Notes: generated from the letters alone by a model not told the origin. A stretch of 64,000 nucleotides of DNA from JACOMS01 sp051252005 (GCA_051252005.1 JBPOEZ010000001.1:434001-498000); one strand, 5' to 3'. Positions 8,719 to 17,676 are shown, counted from the first letter of the stretch. Translations and numbers: made by a program.

Positions 8719-10248
8719 CTAGTTCGGTGAACCGCGGTGCGGTGTGTTGAGGTAAGGGAACGCGTTTTGAACGTCATTGGCTGTAATGGGCGCGCCGTCC
8801 GTGAAGGGCTGATCTCCGACTGGAGCGTCGCTAGGTTGGCAATATCCCAAATTTGTCGGTACGCCGTTGACTGGAATGTCGTGACATAGAGCGCCCATAA
8901 CAACTCGCAAGGCAATATCGACAGTATCATCACCGGGGCGGCGTCCATTTGGGAAGCCAGCCAAGTCATTACCCGCAACCCCTAGATTACTTTGAGCGGC
9001 CTGCGGTGTCGTTGCAATCGCTGTGTTCAGGCGCATCATTTCAGAACCGGTCACAGTGGCTTGTTGATTAACACCTGGGAAACCGGTCAAGAACGCAGCG
9101 ACTAAGTCAGTGCGCGGAAAGTTTGACGGAGCAATATTTGATGTTGCGCCGAGAGCGTCCCGGAACAAAATATCAATTAGAGCCGGCAATGTCGGATTTG
9201 TTACAAAATCAGCGGCCTGCGCGTCATCCTTAGGTTCCGATCCATTAAACAGGTCTTTAAAAGGTAGACCAATAACGACTTCGTTGACAAGCGGGGCTGA
9301 CAAACGCGAAACCTGTACATAGGCGCCGCCTGTAAGCTCTGTTTGCTCATATGTCGGTGTTGGATCTTTTAATGAGGCTTGCGGAAGGCTTGCTGTGGTC
9401 CAGCCGCCAATAACGCCGTTACCGTTTCCGGTTACGCAAGAAATCGGTACTTCCATCGCAATGGATGTGACGTTAGCATCAAAAAGGTCGTCATTTGCTG
9501 CGCGGTCTTGAGGGATTGAGCCTTCAAGCGGCACAAGGTTTACGAGGTCAAAAACTTCGCCAAGGTTTACGGCAAAGGCTTCGGCGCGTTGGCCAACAAA
9601 GACTTTACCCGCTACTGGGCAGCCTGGAAGCGTAACGTCATAAATGTACTGATTGGCGTAAGCGTCATAATCAGGCAACGTTTTATTGCCGATATTATCG
9701 ACAGGCTTTGTGAAAGTTGGAGCGGCTTCTGTCCAAGTTCCGGAGCGGCGATCTCCTTCAATAACGCTAATCTTATAAGTTTCTGTTTCGCCTAAAGCCG
9801 CACTGCTACCGGCTGTGATTTGTCCCGCAGCGCGAAGAGGAATGGGAAGCGTTTTGCCGCCAATATCCAGTGTAATGCCTGTGCCGTTGACAAGGTTATT
9901 GTCAAACTTAAAGGAATAGGTGATGTCTTCTACGGCGTCGCCATCATTATCGATGTGAATTTGGTAAAGAGCGTCTGGATCCATTGTGAAATAATTCGGG
10001 CCGCCATAAGGGGCTTGAACCGGTTGGTAATTGGCAATGAAGGTAACAAAGCCTTCGCGGCCGGGTTCATAACTACGGAACATGTAAAAATCACTGCCGT
10101 CAACTTTTGGCATTTCTGTGATACCTGGTGCTTCACGGTGGCTAGAGGCCTGTGCGGGGAGGGCGACGGATGCAGCAGCGACGATCGCGCTGGTGGCTAG
10201 GAGAGCCTTGGCTAAACGGCCTGTTGAAGTGAGAGGGGGTAATGTCAT
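8719..10248 (-). CDS. DUF4331 family exported protein
   Basis: A 509-residue secreted protein. The signal peptide (residues 1-34, ending PAQA) is followed directly by the DUF4331 opening signature SSHREAP. Asp-rich turns such as HIDNDGDAVEDI follow. The biochemical function of the family is not established to my knowledge; the members are usually extracytoplasmic and often sit beside ECF sigma factors, which fits here. The gene is transcribed away from the adjacent ECF sigma gene, and a promoter-like CGTAACT element lies 80 bases upstream. A polyproline lipoprotein follows in the same unit. Confidence 0.88.
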   Translation of the reverse strand: MTLPPLTSTGRLAKALLATSAIVAAASVALPAQASSHREAPGITEMPKVDGSDFYMFRSYEPGREGFVTFIANYQPVQAPYGGPNYFTMDPDALYQIHIDNDGDAVEDITYSFKFDNNLVNGTGITLDIGGKTLPIPLRAAGQITAGSSAALGETETYKISVIEGDRRSGTWTEAAPTFTKPVDNIGNKTLPDYDAYANQYIYDVTLPGCPVAGKVFVGQRAEAFAVNLGEVFDLVNLVPLEGSIPQDRAANDDLFDANVTSIAMEVPISCVTGNGNGVIGGWTTASLPQASLKDPTPTYEQTELTGGAYVQVSRLSAPLVNEVVIGLPFKDLFNGSEPKDDAQAADFVTNPTLPALIDILFRDALGATSNIAPSNFPRTDLVAAFLTGFPGVNQQATVTGSEMMRLNTAIATTPQAAQSNLGVAGNDLAGFPNGRRPGDDTVDIALRVVMGALCHDIPVNGVPTNLGYCQPSDAPVGDQPFTDGAPITANDVQNAFPYLNTPHRGSPN

Positions 10249-10325
10249 ATTTTAGTCCTATTGGTTTAAAATTATGGCGTTTGCCAGGTGACCAGGGGAT
10301 GCTTTTTTCGCATCATTAGTAACTT

Positions 10326-10355
10326 AGTTACGTGCAGCCTCTCCAAATGGTTGCG
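10326..10355 (-). promoter_or_regulatory. Candidate ECF-type promoter of the DUF4331 gene
   Basis: On the minus strand the sequence CGCAAC, 16 bases, then ACGTAACT resembles the two promoter copies at 12349-12380 and 12408-12439 (TGCACC-N16-GCGTAACTCT). The -10 core CGTAACT and the 16-base spacing agree; the -35 hexamer matches at four of six positions. Confidence 0.45.
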
Positions 10356-10481
10356 CAAAACTCAAGAAACTTAATTTACCTGCCCCTGCCATGTTGGCTT
10401 GATAAGCCTATCCACATGCATCATTGTGCCCGCAATGGAGTGTGCGGAAAAGCGTACCCAGGCCGCCATAAGAGAGGACAC

Positions 10482-11057
10482 GTGGACAAGTACGCCGACA
10501 TGAATCTTGAACTGGCGGGCTATCTTCGGTTGGCGTCTGAAGGCGATAAGCGTGCGTTTGAAAAGCTTTACGGACTGACCGCTCCGAAGCTGAACGCGAT
10601 AGTTTTGGGCATGGTGCGGGACCCGCATTTGACCCATGATATTCTTCAACGGGCTTATATTTCAATTTGGAAAAATGCAGGATCCTTTGACCCTGCAAAA
10701 GGCAAAGCTTTTACGTGGATGCTTGTGGTCACTCGAAACCGGGCTATTGACGCGTTACGCCAAAAGAAAAGACAAATGCCAACGGAAATGGTGCCGGAAA
10801 CCTTAGAAGATGAGGACATGCACTCTGACGTTGGGGCGAAGTCTTGGATGTTAAGACGGATGCTTGCGCCGCATCTTGAAACGTTAAACCCAGATGTTCG
10901 GAAAGCGATTATACTTTATACGGTGCAGGGTATGAATTCCCGCGAAATTGGTGAGCACATGAATGTGTCCACCAATACGGTGAAGAGCTGGCTCCGACGC
11001 GGGCTCGCAAAATTACAAAACGATATCGACATCGATACTCTGGACGAAATTCTTTAA
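10482..11057 (+). CDS. ECF-type RNA polymerase sigma factor
   Basis: An alternative sigma-70 family factor of the extracytoplasmic-function type. Region 2 spans about residues 20-90 (LTAPKLNAIVLGMV, then TWMLVVTRNRAIDALR), and region 4 with its helix-turn-helix lies at about 130-185 (VQGMNSREIGEHMNVSTNTV, then KSWLRRGL). I choose GTG 10482, preceded by AGAGAGGA, over an in-frame start at 10332, because the extra 50 residues have no sigma-like features; this gives 191 residues. It is convergent with the anti-sigma gene (9-base gap) and divergent from the DUF4331 gene. It is the natural candidate for reading the promoter motif found here. Confidence 0.9.
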   Translation: MDKYADMNLELAGYLRLASEGDKRAFEKLYGLTAPKLNAIVLGMVRDPHLTHDILQRAYISIWKNAGSFDPAKGKAFTWMLVVTRNRAIDALRQKKRQMPTEMVPETLEDEDMHSDVGAKSWMLRRMLAPHLETLNPDVRKAIILYTVQGMNSREIGEHMNVSTNTVKSWLRRGLAKLQNDIDIDTLDEIL

Positions 11058-11066
11058 TTGGTAAAA

Positions 11067-11816
11067 TTAAAGGGTTTTGCGAAGTTCCGATACGCTACCG
11101 GTGAACAGGACAGGGCCTTCCGGTCCGGCTGATTTAGAGCCGCCTAAGCCTTCCAAACTCACAGCGAGTATATCTGTATCGCTGCGTAAGGATTCGGGAA
11201 TATCAAACTCAATCTGAGAACTGGTTTTCGCCCGTTCCATGACGCCCAACGAAACTGGGGCCTCTGCGCCTTCGCGGATAAGCCAGAGCTGTAGATCGCC
11301 GTCATCTGGGACGGTGATATTGGAAAGCCGCGCTACAACATGCCCCGTGGCCGGATCATACACAATCGCCATTAATTGCGGCTTGGTATTGTCTGACAAG
11401 AGCGCCATGAGTTGCTGATTATCGGTGGTTGGCGTTGTTGCGGGACTAATGAAGTGCGACCCCACAGCGACGACAGCCACGAGACTGGCGGCTATAGCGG
11501 CTGACTTCCAGCGCGCCGAGCTTCGGTCGTTGGCTGGTTGGGCCGGCGTAGTTTGCGCTATGGTGGCACTGGACTTTGCACCATCACCTAAGGTGTCGAT
11601 CTCTGCCATTATGCTCCCTAAGAGCCCGTCCGGCACAGGGTGATCTTCAACGTTTTCATTGAGCGGCGCTAGCCAGACACCCATTTCGCTCACAATTTCT
11701 CGGAAGGATGCATTTGTTTCAAACAACCGCTTATACTCGGTTTGCTCGTCTGAGGTCGCTTGTCCGGTCAGGAACGCGATCGCAAGGGTTTCCATCTGTG
11801 TACGAGTATCGGTCAT
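11067..11816 (-). CDS. Anti-sigma factor, RskA-like
   Basis: A 249-residue membrane-anchored regulator expected to hold an ECF sigma factor at the inner membrane. The N-terminal cytosolic part (about residues 1-95) is helical without a zinc-binding HxxxCxxC motif. A single membrane helix follows at about 105-123 (AAIAASLVAVVAVG). The periplasmic C-terminal part resembles the anti-sigma-K domain (MAIVYDPATGHVVARLSNI, then LQLWLI). Its start overlaps the stop of the upstream sigma-like gene by four bases (ATGA), so the two are translationally coupled. The cognate sigma is probably the convergent ECF factor, but the coupled sigma-like protein is a possible second partner. Confidence 0.85.
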   Translation of the reverse strand: MTDTRTQMETLAIAFLTGQATSDEQTEYKRLFETNASFREIVSEMGVWLAPLNENVEDHPVPDGLLGSIMAEIDTLGDGAKSSATIAQTTPAQPANDRSSARWKSAAIAASLVAVVAVGSHFISPATTPTTDNQQLMALLSDNTKPQLMAIVYDPATGHVVARLSNITVPDDGDLQLWLIREGAEAPVSLGVMERAKTSSQIEFDIPESLRSDTDILAVSLEGLGGSKSAGPEGPVLFTGSVSELRKTL

Positions 11817-12280
11817 GATACACCTCGCGCCGTGGTCGACACAATGTCTGTAATTTTATCTCTCATTGTTTCATCATGTTTGCCGAGATAGGCTCGTTCC
11901 AATATGTCTGTCTCTTCAGTACTCATTTTAGTCTTAAAGTTTTCTGAATGACCTAAGTCGACCTGTAATTCTCCAAGCGTGTCATTTTCAAAGGCGGCTA
12001 CGCCCATATACTTATAATGTAAAGCATAACGATGGGCGATGGCGCGCAAGGCGTTAAGAAGATCCGGCGATGACGGCTTTATATGCCGGCTTGTCCAAAC
12101 GTTAGAGTAGACGGACTTTAGTACATGTGCGGCGTGGTCTTCATTGCGCAAAACACTAAAAATAACACCATTCAAATGAGGCGCGGTGAGGGTGATTATA
12201 TCTGCCATAGCTGGCCTTCCTTCCTCGCTGAGTCGTTCAAATAATGGAATGAGGTTTGTCCTCATTTTCTGGTTAGTCAT
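11813..12280 (-). CDS. Degenerate sigma-factor-like protein
   Basis: A 155-residue protein of uncertain role. Residues 10-90 can be aligned by eye with region 2 of the ECF factor at 10482: both show a SEEG/SEGD-R-A segment, LTAPHLN or LTAPKLN, a V/I-L-x-x-AY/VYS-IW/VW pattern, and then an A-I-A/T-R-x-A-x helix. The C-terminal 45 residues are too short and diverged to give a recognisable region 4 helix-turn-helix. I start it at ATG 12280; an ATG at 12301 is in frame but has no clear ribosome site. It leads an operon with the anti-sigma gene behind one arm of the mirrored promoter. It may be a decayed sigma factor or a regulator competing for the anti-sigma factor. Confidence 0.6.
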   Translation of the reverse strand: MTNQKMRTNLIPLFERLSEEGRPAMADIITLTAPHLNGVIFSVLRNEDHAAHVLKSVYSNVWTSRHIKPSSPDLLNALRAIAHRYALHYKYMGVAAFENDTLGELQVDLGHSENFKTKMSTEETDILERAYLGKHDETMRDKITDIVSTTARGVS

Positions 12281-12348
12281 TTTATGCCTACATCTCCTCA
12301 TGCCCTCGTATAAGGATCATGACGTATCATATGGGTCTTTGCAATATA

Positions 12349-12380
12349 AGAGTTACGCTAGGATTGAGGCCCGAGGTGCA
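12349..12380 (-). promoter_or_regulatory. ECF-type promoter of the sigma-like/anti-sigma operon
   Basis: On the minus strand: TGCACC, 16 bases, GCGTAACTCT. It is a mirror image of the plus-strand copy at 12408-12439 and lies about 70 bases upstream of the sigma-like start codon. Identity of both elements and of the spacing in two divergent copies is the main evidence. Confidence 0.65.
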
Positions 12381-12407
12381 GTGGGGCTGTAAAAAATATC
12401 TATCGGG

Positions 12408-12439
12408 TGCACCTTCGTCGTCAATAGCGGCGTAACTCT
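12408..12439 (+). promoter_or_regulatory. ECF-type promoter of the DUF4198 gene
   Basis: TGCACC, 16 bases, GCGTAACTCT, ending 21 bases before the DUF4198 start codon, with AAGGA as ribosome site in between. Same elements and spacing as the divergent copy at 12349-12380. Confidence 0.65.
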
Positions 12440-12460
12440 CATGTCATCTAAGGAATAATT

Positions 12461-13291
12461 ATGCGCTTTAAAACTTTCTCCCGTCTTTTATTATTGATCC
12501 CGTTTTTTGCCATCCCACTTGCGGCCCCTGCGCAAGCTCATGATTTTTGGCTAGCACCGGAAACCTATAATCCCGCCCCTCAAGAAAAAGTAGATCTCTC
12601 TATTATGATAGGTCACCCAGCGGACCGCATGATGTGGCCGGCAGCCCCGCACAGGATCGTGGCCTTTCGGTCGGTGGGGCCAAATGGTATACAAGATCAT
12701 CAATCCCTCATAAAGCCTGCGGCGCAATCCGAAGCGCTATCGCTTAAATTTAAAGCACCGGGTTTGCATGTGCTAACGATAGAAACGACTCACGCCGTAA
12801 GTACGTTAGAGGCTGATAAATTCAACGCCTATCTGGAAGAAGAAGGGCTAACGCCGATTAAGCTCGACAGGATTGTACAGGGGACAAGTGATGAGCCTGG
12901 AACCGAAATTTACTCACGGCGCGGCAAAGCTTTAATTCAGGTCGGCCCGAGCGGGGAAGACGACCCTGACTATTTAACCAAGCCTCTGGGTTTGACCTTG
13001 GAAATCGTACCGAGTGCCCATCCGGCGCGGGCCAAAGTCGGCTCGCCGATGAAGGCTGTGATCTATTACCAAGGCAACCCCGTCAAAGGCGTCACAATCG
13101 GGCTTATTGATCTGAAGGGTGATAAAGGGCTTGTTAGCGTTGATGAAACTGACCGCAAAGGCCGTGTAAGTTTCCCGCGCCCTAACGGCGGCGATTGGAT
13201 GCTACACGCTGTATGGTCTGCGCCGCTTCAAGGATCTGATCGTGCTGACTATGATACAGTGTTTTCGAGTTTAAGTTTTAGTCTTGATTAA
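12461..13291 (+). CDS. DUF4198 family periplasmic protein
   Basis: A 276-residue exported protein. The signal peptide (residues 1-26, ending PAQA) is followed by the family's opening HDFWLAP. The fold is expected to be beta-sandwich; the C-terminal half (about 185-276) looks like a carboxypeptidase-regulatory or Ig-like domain (VTIGLIDLKGDKG, RKGRVSFPRPNGGDWMLHA). DUF4198 proteins are often found near metal uptake systems, but no transporter is adjacent here. The promoter just upstream matches that of the anti-sigma operon, so it is probably a member of the ECF regulon. Its molecular function is not established. Confidence 0.85.
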   Translation: MRFKTFSRLLLLIPFFAIPLAAPAQAHDFWLAPETYNPAPQEKVDLSIMIGHPADRMMWPAAPHRIVAFRSVGPNGIQDHQSLIKPAAQSEALSLKFKAPGLHVLTIETTHAVSTLEADKFNAYLEEEGLTPIKLDRIVQGTSDEPGTEIYSRRGKALIQVGPSGEDDPDYLTKPLGLTLEIVPSAHPARAKVGSPMKAVIYYQGNPVKGVTIGLIDLKGDKGLVSVDETDRKGRVSFPRPNGGDWMLHAVWSAPLQGSDRADYDTVFSSLSFSLD

Positions 13292-13482
13292 GCGGTAATA
13301 TTGCTGTGGCTTGTCTTACCTGAGCGTGCTCGCCGCTGATGCCACATTATAAGGGGACACACCGCGTTCATTGTTCAAGTTTATCGCCAGCACCTCTTCA
13401 GATTCGAGAAAGCGGTTATAAATACGACATACAGCTAACTGGCTTGCTTGATAATATTGTTTTTTCAAGGCTATAGTACGGT

Positions 13483-14694
13483 ATGAAACTATCCAGACGA
13501 GAGACTATAGCCTTGTTGCTGGCTGCGCCTGCTAGCCTGACCGCGTGTAACGCCAGTCGCCCATCAAACGCGACGATGTCTGCACTTGCACCGCTTGGCG
13601 GAAGCGGGGTCATTGCGGTTAAGAACGGGACGCGGGTCTTAGAAGAGGTTGGCGGGTTTGCGAGCGGTCTTGATGCGAGTGAAAACGTTGCGAAGCGTAT
13701 CTTTACGGCGGACACGCCTTTTCGGGCGGCGTCTATATCAAAAACTGTTGTCTTGTTGACAGCGCGCGCTATGGCGAAAGCTGGGGTTCTTGATTTAAGC
13801 TTAGATATTAGCGGGCCGATGGGCATGCGCTTGCGCCACCCGCGCTATCCTGACGTAGCCGTGACGCTGCAAAACCTTTTATCCCATCGGTCAGGTATCA
13901 CTGACCCTGAAATTTACTGGACCCTTCCGGACGGTGATATTCGTGACCTATTGTCTGCTGATATGTTCAAAGGCGGCAAGCCCGGTGATTGGTTTGAATA
14001 TGCCAATATTAATTACGGCATTGCGGCGACCATATTGGAAGCTGTCTCTGGGACGCGTTTTGATCTCCTTACGCAGCATTATGTTCTAGGGCCGCTCGGG
14101 CTAGACGCCGGATTTAACTGGGCGGGTGTTAGCCAAGCTAAGCGCCGTAGCGGCGCAACGCTTTACCGTTTGGTGGACGGAGCCATGACAGTGCAAACTG
14201 ACGGCCCAGAAATGCTTGGGGGCACTGCGCCTATTTTTTACGGCGACAATCCAGATTTTGATATCGAGACTTATGAAGCAGGCCGGAACGGAACGCTTTT
14301 GTCGCCCCAAGGCGGCTTGCGGGCAAGCCTGAATGATCTGTTGGTTCTCGCGAAGGCGCTTGGCGAAGATCCTGACTTGCAGCGCGTGGACTGGCTTTAT
14401 GACGGCCAGAACGGCGCGGGAGAGGACGGGCACTTTGTCAGTTTCGGACCCGGCCTATATGTTTACCCGCCCGAGCTTTCGCCTATCCCTGGGCAGCTTA
14501 TGATCGGGCATCACGGCTCCGCATATGGCCTATTTGGCGGTATTTGGCATTTGCCGCAAATCAACGCCCAGATTGTTCACGCGGTCACGGCCACGCCGGA
14601 ACCGCCCGCGCCGTATCATTCTGGCCCGCCTGCGATTGCCGCCGAAACGCGTATCTTCTTGGATAAGGCTATGGCCGCTCTTGAGCTTACCTAA
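13483..14694 (+). CDS. Serine hydrolase lipoprotein, class C beta-lactamase fold
   Basis: A 403-residue member of the beta-lactamase/D-alanyl-D-alanine-peptidase/esterase superfamily. The catalytic SxxK is Ser84-Ile-Ser-Lys87, the YxN motif is Tyr173-Ala-Asn175, and an HHG-type third motif lies near residue 345. The N-terminus carries twin Arg (SRRE) and a lipobox LTAC (Cys 22), so the enzyme is probably lipidated in the periplasm. The substrate could be a D-amino-acid peptide, an ester or a beta-lactam; the sequence does not decide. It is convergent with the next gene with a one-base gap. Confidence 0.85.
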   Translation: MKLSRRETIALLLAAPASLTACNASRPSNATMSALAPLGGSGVIAVKNGTRVLEEVGGFASGLDASENVAKRIFTADTPFRAASISKTVVLLTARAMAKAGVLDLSLDISGPMGMRLRHPRYPDVAVTLQNLLSHRSGITDPEIYWTLPDGDIRDLLSADMFKGGKPGDWFEYANINYGIAATILEAVSGTRFDLLTQHYVLGPLGLDAGFNWAGVSQAKRRSGATLYRLVDGAMTVQTDGPEMLGGTAPIFYGDNPDFDIETYEAGRNGTLLSPQGGLRASLNDLLVLAKALGEDPDLQRVDWLYDGQNGAGEDGHFVSFGPGLYVYPPELSPIPGQLMIGHHGSAYGLFGGIWHLPQINAQIVHAVTATPEPPAPYHSGPPAIAAETRIFLDKAMAALELT

Positions 14695-14695
14695 G

Positions 14696-16255
14696 TTAGG
14701 GCTCGGCGAGGTCGCCTAAAGCTGTTTTTAAGCCTCTTAGGTTTTCGCCGTACTGCTTCCAGCGGTCTATGGATTTTGAGTATAAGGGTTGCCGGACTTG
14801 CACGGAGCTTGCCGTGTCAACGGGAGCTTTATTTTCGTGAAAGTCGAGGCAGGCTGGATCCCAATCAAGACCGCAAAAATCAAGTAGTCTTCGGGTCTGG
14901 GCCTCTTGGCCGTGGACGATGTCTTCATAGCGGACTTCCAGAAAACGGCCGTCTTGTAGCGCCCCTCGCCAGTGGGTCATCAAGGCGTCAAATTCGCGGT
15001 AATAGGCGGCTGTGTTTTCGAGATCCAAGGCGTAATCAAAGCGGCGATCACCAGGCGCGAACATTTGGCGGTAATTGGACAGGCAGCTATCCATTGCGCC
15101 TCGGCGAAGCACGATAATCCGCGCATCGGGCAGGGCTTGCGAGATAAGGCCTGCATAGAAAAAGTTCATGGGCGTTTTGTCTATGAGGTGGGTTTTGCTT
15201 CCCGCAAGGTTTTGGATTTGTTGCTCATAAAGAGAGCCGATTTGTGCGAGGTCACTGTCCTGCGCCGAGCGAAAGAACTGCGCGGACTGCGCGCGGTGCG
15301 TTTGCGTTCTGCCTTCAAGTATCTTGGCGAAGAGGTCAAGCTCGCCGGCAGAGTGCGCATTGGCATGCGACGAAATTATTCGGTCGACCAATGTTGTACC
15401 CGTGCGGGGTAGTCCGGCGATGAAAATCGGGGTAACGCCGCCGCCTGTTTTCCGCGCAGATTGCGGCTTTGGCGCAGCCGTTTTTGCCGCCGCAAACATC
15501 TGTTTCATGTCTTGAACGGGGTAGGGGATTTGGTTTTTGCGAGCGGCCTTTGCGCGCTCTAGCCACGTCAGGCTTTCCGCGAATTGTCCCATGTCCTCAA
15601 GCGTCTTTGCGATAGCATGCCCGAGAAGTAATTGCCCTTCTGCGTCCTGCGAGGCCTGCGCGAAAAGGGTTTCTAATGCGGGCTGATGATTGTCTTCCGG
15701 TGTTTGCGTACCGAGAGAGACGAGCGAAAACCAAGCTTGGTAAAACTTTGGATCAAGGGCCACGGCCTTGGTGTAGGCCGCTTTTGCGGTTTTAAGATCG
15801 CCCGTAAATTGCGCGCTGACGCCGAGATTGAACTGAAAAATGGGCCATTTTGGGTTTATTTTAACGGCCTGTTTGAACAAGGGGAGGGCCATGTCGTGAC
15901 GGCCAGATCGGCTGTAAACCGTTCCGATCATATCCGAGACAAAAGCATCTTTCGTGCCGACTTTGGCGGCAATATCGGCGCGGGCTTTGGCTTCTTCTTG
16001 GCGGCCGAGCGCCATGAGAGCTTTGGCATGGGCGGCGTGGTAGTGCACGTTGAGCGGAGCAAGCTCGGATGCTTTTGCGTGAAACTCCAAAGCTTTTGCA
16101 GCCTGTCCGTTATCGCCCGCTACAAGTCCTAAAAAGAAGAACGCGAGAGGGTTTTTCTCGTCTTCCTTGAGGGCGCTTACGGCGAGGTTGTAGACCTCTT
16201 GATACCGCTTTTGCGTCAAAAGTTTCATGGCAGAATTGAACGTTAAAAGAGCCAT
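14696..16255 (-). CDS. TPR-sulfotransferase family protein
   Basis: A 519-residue fusion. Residues about 1-230 are tetratricopeptide repeats (repeated A-x-x-x-x-x-P helix pairs such as KINPKWPIFQFNLGVSAQF). From about 260 on there is a PAPS-dependent sulfotransferase-type domain. Its 5'-phosphosulfate loop reads GLPRTGTTLVDRI, the dimer/3'-phosphate region is around RRGAMDSCLSNYRQ, and VRYEDIVHGQE follows. There is no signal peptide, so it is cytosolic. Such proteins are common in marine alphaproteobacteria, and the acceptor is unknown. It is monocistronic, with no visible link to its neighbours. Confidence 0.85.
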   Translation of the reverse strand: MALLTFNSAMKLLTQKRYQEVYNLAVSALKEDEKNPLAFFFLGLVAGDNGQAAKALEFHAKASELAPLNVHYHAAHAKALMALGRQEEAKARADIAAKVGTKDAFVSDMIGTVYSRSGRHDMALPLFKQAVKINPKWPIFQFNLGVSAQFTGDLKTAKAAYTKAVALDPKFYQAWFSLVSLGTQTPEDNHQPALETLFAQASQDAEGQLLLGHAIAKTLEDMGQFAESLTWLERAKAARKNQIPYPVQDMKQMFAAAKTAAPKPQSARKTGGGVTPIFIAGLPRTGTTLVDRIISSHANAHSAGELDLFAKILEGRTQTHRAQSAQFFRSAQDSDLAQIGSLYEQQIQNLAGSKTHLIDKTPMNFFYAGLISQALPDARIIVLRRGAMDSCLSNYRQMFAPGDRRFDYALDLENTAAYYREFDALMTHWRGALQDGRFLEVRYEDIVHGQEAQTRRLLDFCGLDWDPACLDFHENKAPVDTASSVQVRQPLYSKSIDRWKQYGENLRGLKTALGDLAEP

Positions 16256-16299
16256 TTAGGGAGCTTGTTTTTGATGTGTGATTTTGAACGAACGCCGCG

Positions 16300-17676
16300 T
16301 TACAGCATGACAAGGCTAGCGATGATGTACATCACAATCGTAATCCCGCCTGCGACGAGGGCATACGGAAGCTGCGTGCGCACATGTTCGAGCAGGTCGC
16401 AGCCACTGGCAATCGCAGACACTGCCGTTGTGTCAGAGATGGGCGAGCAGTGATCACCAAAGACGCCGCCGCCTAAAATAGCCGACAGAACAAGTGCAGG
16501 CGGCAGCCCGAGGGCCTGTATCATCGGGACGCCGATAGGAATGAGAATGGCAAATGTGCCCCAAGACGTGCCCGTTGAGAACGCAATCAATCCGCCAGCA
16601 ACAAAAAGTAAAGGCACGACTAGGAATAGGGGGAGGAACTCTCCGACCATGCCTGCAATGAATATACCTGTGCCAAGTTCTTTTAGGCTAGCGCCGAGCG
16701 CGAGCGAGAAGAGAACAATCGTGACGAGGGGGAGAAGTTCGCCCATGCCGTCAAACCCGACTTTCACAAGCTTAACGTGGCTGAACTTGCGGCTCACGAG
16801 CATCATGAGATAGGCGACAAGGCAGGCCAAAGCCGTGGCGTAGAGTACGGACTTTGAGCCGCTACCGCTCGCAATATCGCCGTTTCCAGTCCAAAGCATG
16901 AAGGCCACCATGCCGAAGACCATGACGGCCAAAGGAATGACCATAAAGCGTGATTTCGTCGGCGGAAATTCATGCTCATAATTGTCGAATGTGTGCTCTG
17001 ATTTGAGTTCGGATGTTTTCAGCGGGCCATGAACTTTCGTTGTCATGACCGTGTAAAAAACAATTATAAGCGTGACGATCGCATAGAAATTTAGCGGCAC
17101 GGTCTGCCACAAAGTCTGCGCGGCGGATTGTTCAAGCTCGTAACCGGAGAGCAGCGCCAAGATGTAAGCGCCCCATCCATTGAGGAGAATAAGAATACAA
17201 ATAGGCGCGCTTGTACTGTCGATAATATAGGCGAGGCGCGCGCGGCTCATGCCGAATTTGTCAAACAGGCCGCGTGACAAAATACCTGCTGTCAAGACGC
17301 TGAGGTTGGATTCGATGAAGACAACGAACCCAGTTAACATAGTGAGCAAGCCAACGGAGCGTTTGCCCTTAGCGAGGCCGCTATTGACGAGCTTATCAAC
17401 CATGGCCGTGACGCCGCCCGACACGCGCATAAAGGCGAGCAAAGCGCCGATCATAAGACTGAACATGAGGATACGCGTGTTTCCGGCATCGGAAAATACA
17501 GCCGCGATCCTCTCTAGCGAGTTTAAAAACCCAGTCATGGGAAGGCCTACGCCGGGGGTGGCTATCATCAATAATTCTGATGTCAGGATGGCGAGAAAGA
17601 GCGCGAGAATAACTTCCCGTTTCCACAGCACGATAACAATCGCGACGATTGGCGGTAATATTGTTAGCCAGCCCAT
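16300..17676 (-). CDS. NhaC-family Na+/H+ antiporter-type transporter
   Basis: A polytopic inner-membrane transporter of 458 residues with about 11-12 hydrophobic segments. Family features include GFVVFIESNLSVLTAG, DSTSAPICILILLNGWGAY, FSTGTSWGTFAILIPIGVP, and GGGVFGDHCSPISDTT near the end. I choose ATG 17676, with AGGGGA eight bases before it, over an in-frame start at 17730. NhaC-like proteins exchange Na+ and H+, and several relatives carry organic acids or amino acids instead. It is divergent from the SSS symporter and borders the wall-fragment genes, so a substrate role there is possible but unproven. Confidence 0.88.
   Translation of the reverse strand: MGWLTILPPIVAIVIVLWKREVILALFLAILTSELLMIATPGVGLPMTGFLNSLERIAAVFSDAGNTRILMFSLMIGALLAFMRVSGGVTAMVDKLVNSGLAKGKRSVGLLTMLTGFVVFIESNLSVLTAGILSRGLFDKFGMSRARLAYIIDSTSAPICILILLNGWGAYILALLSGYELEQSAAQTLWQTVPLNFYAIVTLIIVFYTVMTTKVHGPLKTSELKSEHTFDNYEHEFPPTKSRFMVIPLAVMVFGMVAFMLWTGNGDIASGSGSKSVLYATALACLVAYLMMLVSRKFSHVKLVKVGFDGMGELLPLVTIVLFSLALGASLKELGTGIFIAGMVGEFLPLFLVVPLLFVAGGLIAFSTGTSWGTFAILIPIGVPMIQALGLPPALVLSAILGGGVFGDHCSPISDTTAVSAIASGCDLLEHVRTQLPYALVAGGITIVMYIIASLVML

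Noticed and set aside
8380..8730. Arg/Gly-rich frames on the plus strand opposite the polyproline tract
   Set aside because: Low-complexity shadow of the proline codons; the minus-strand frame has a lipobox and operon context.
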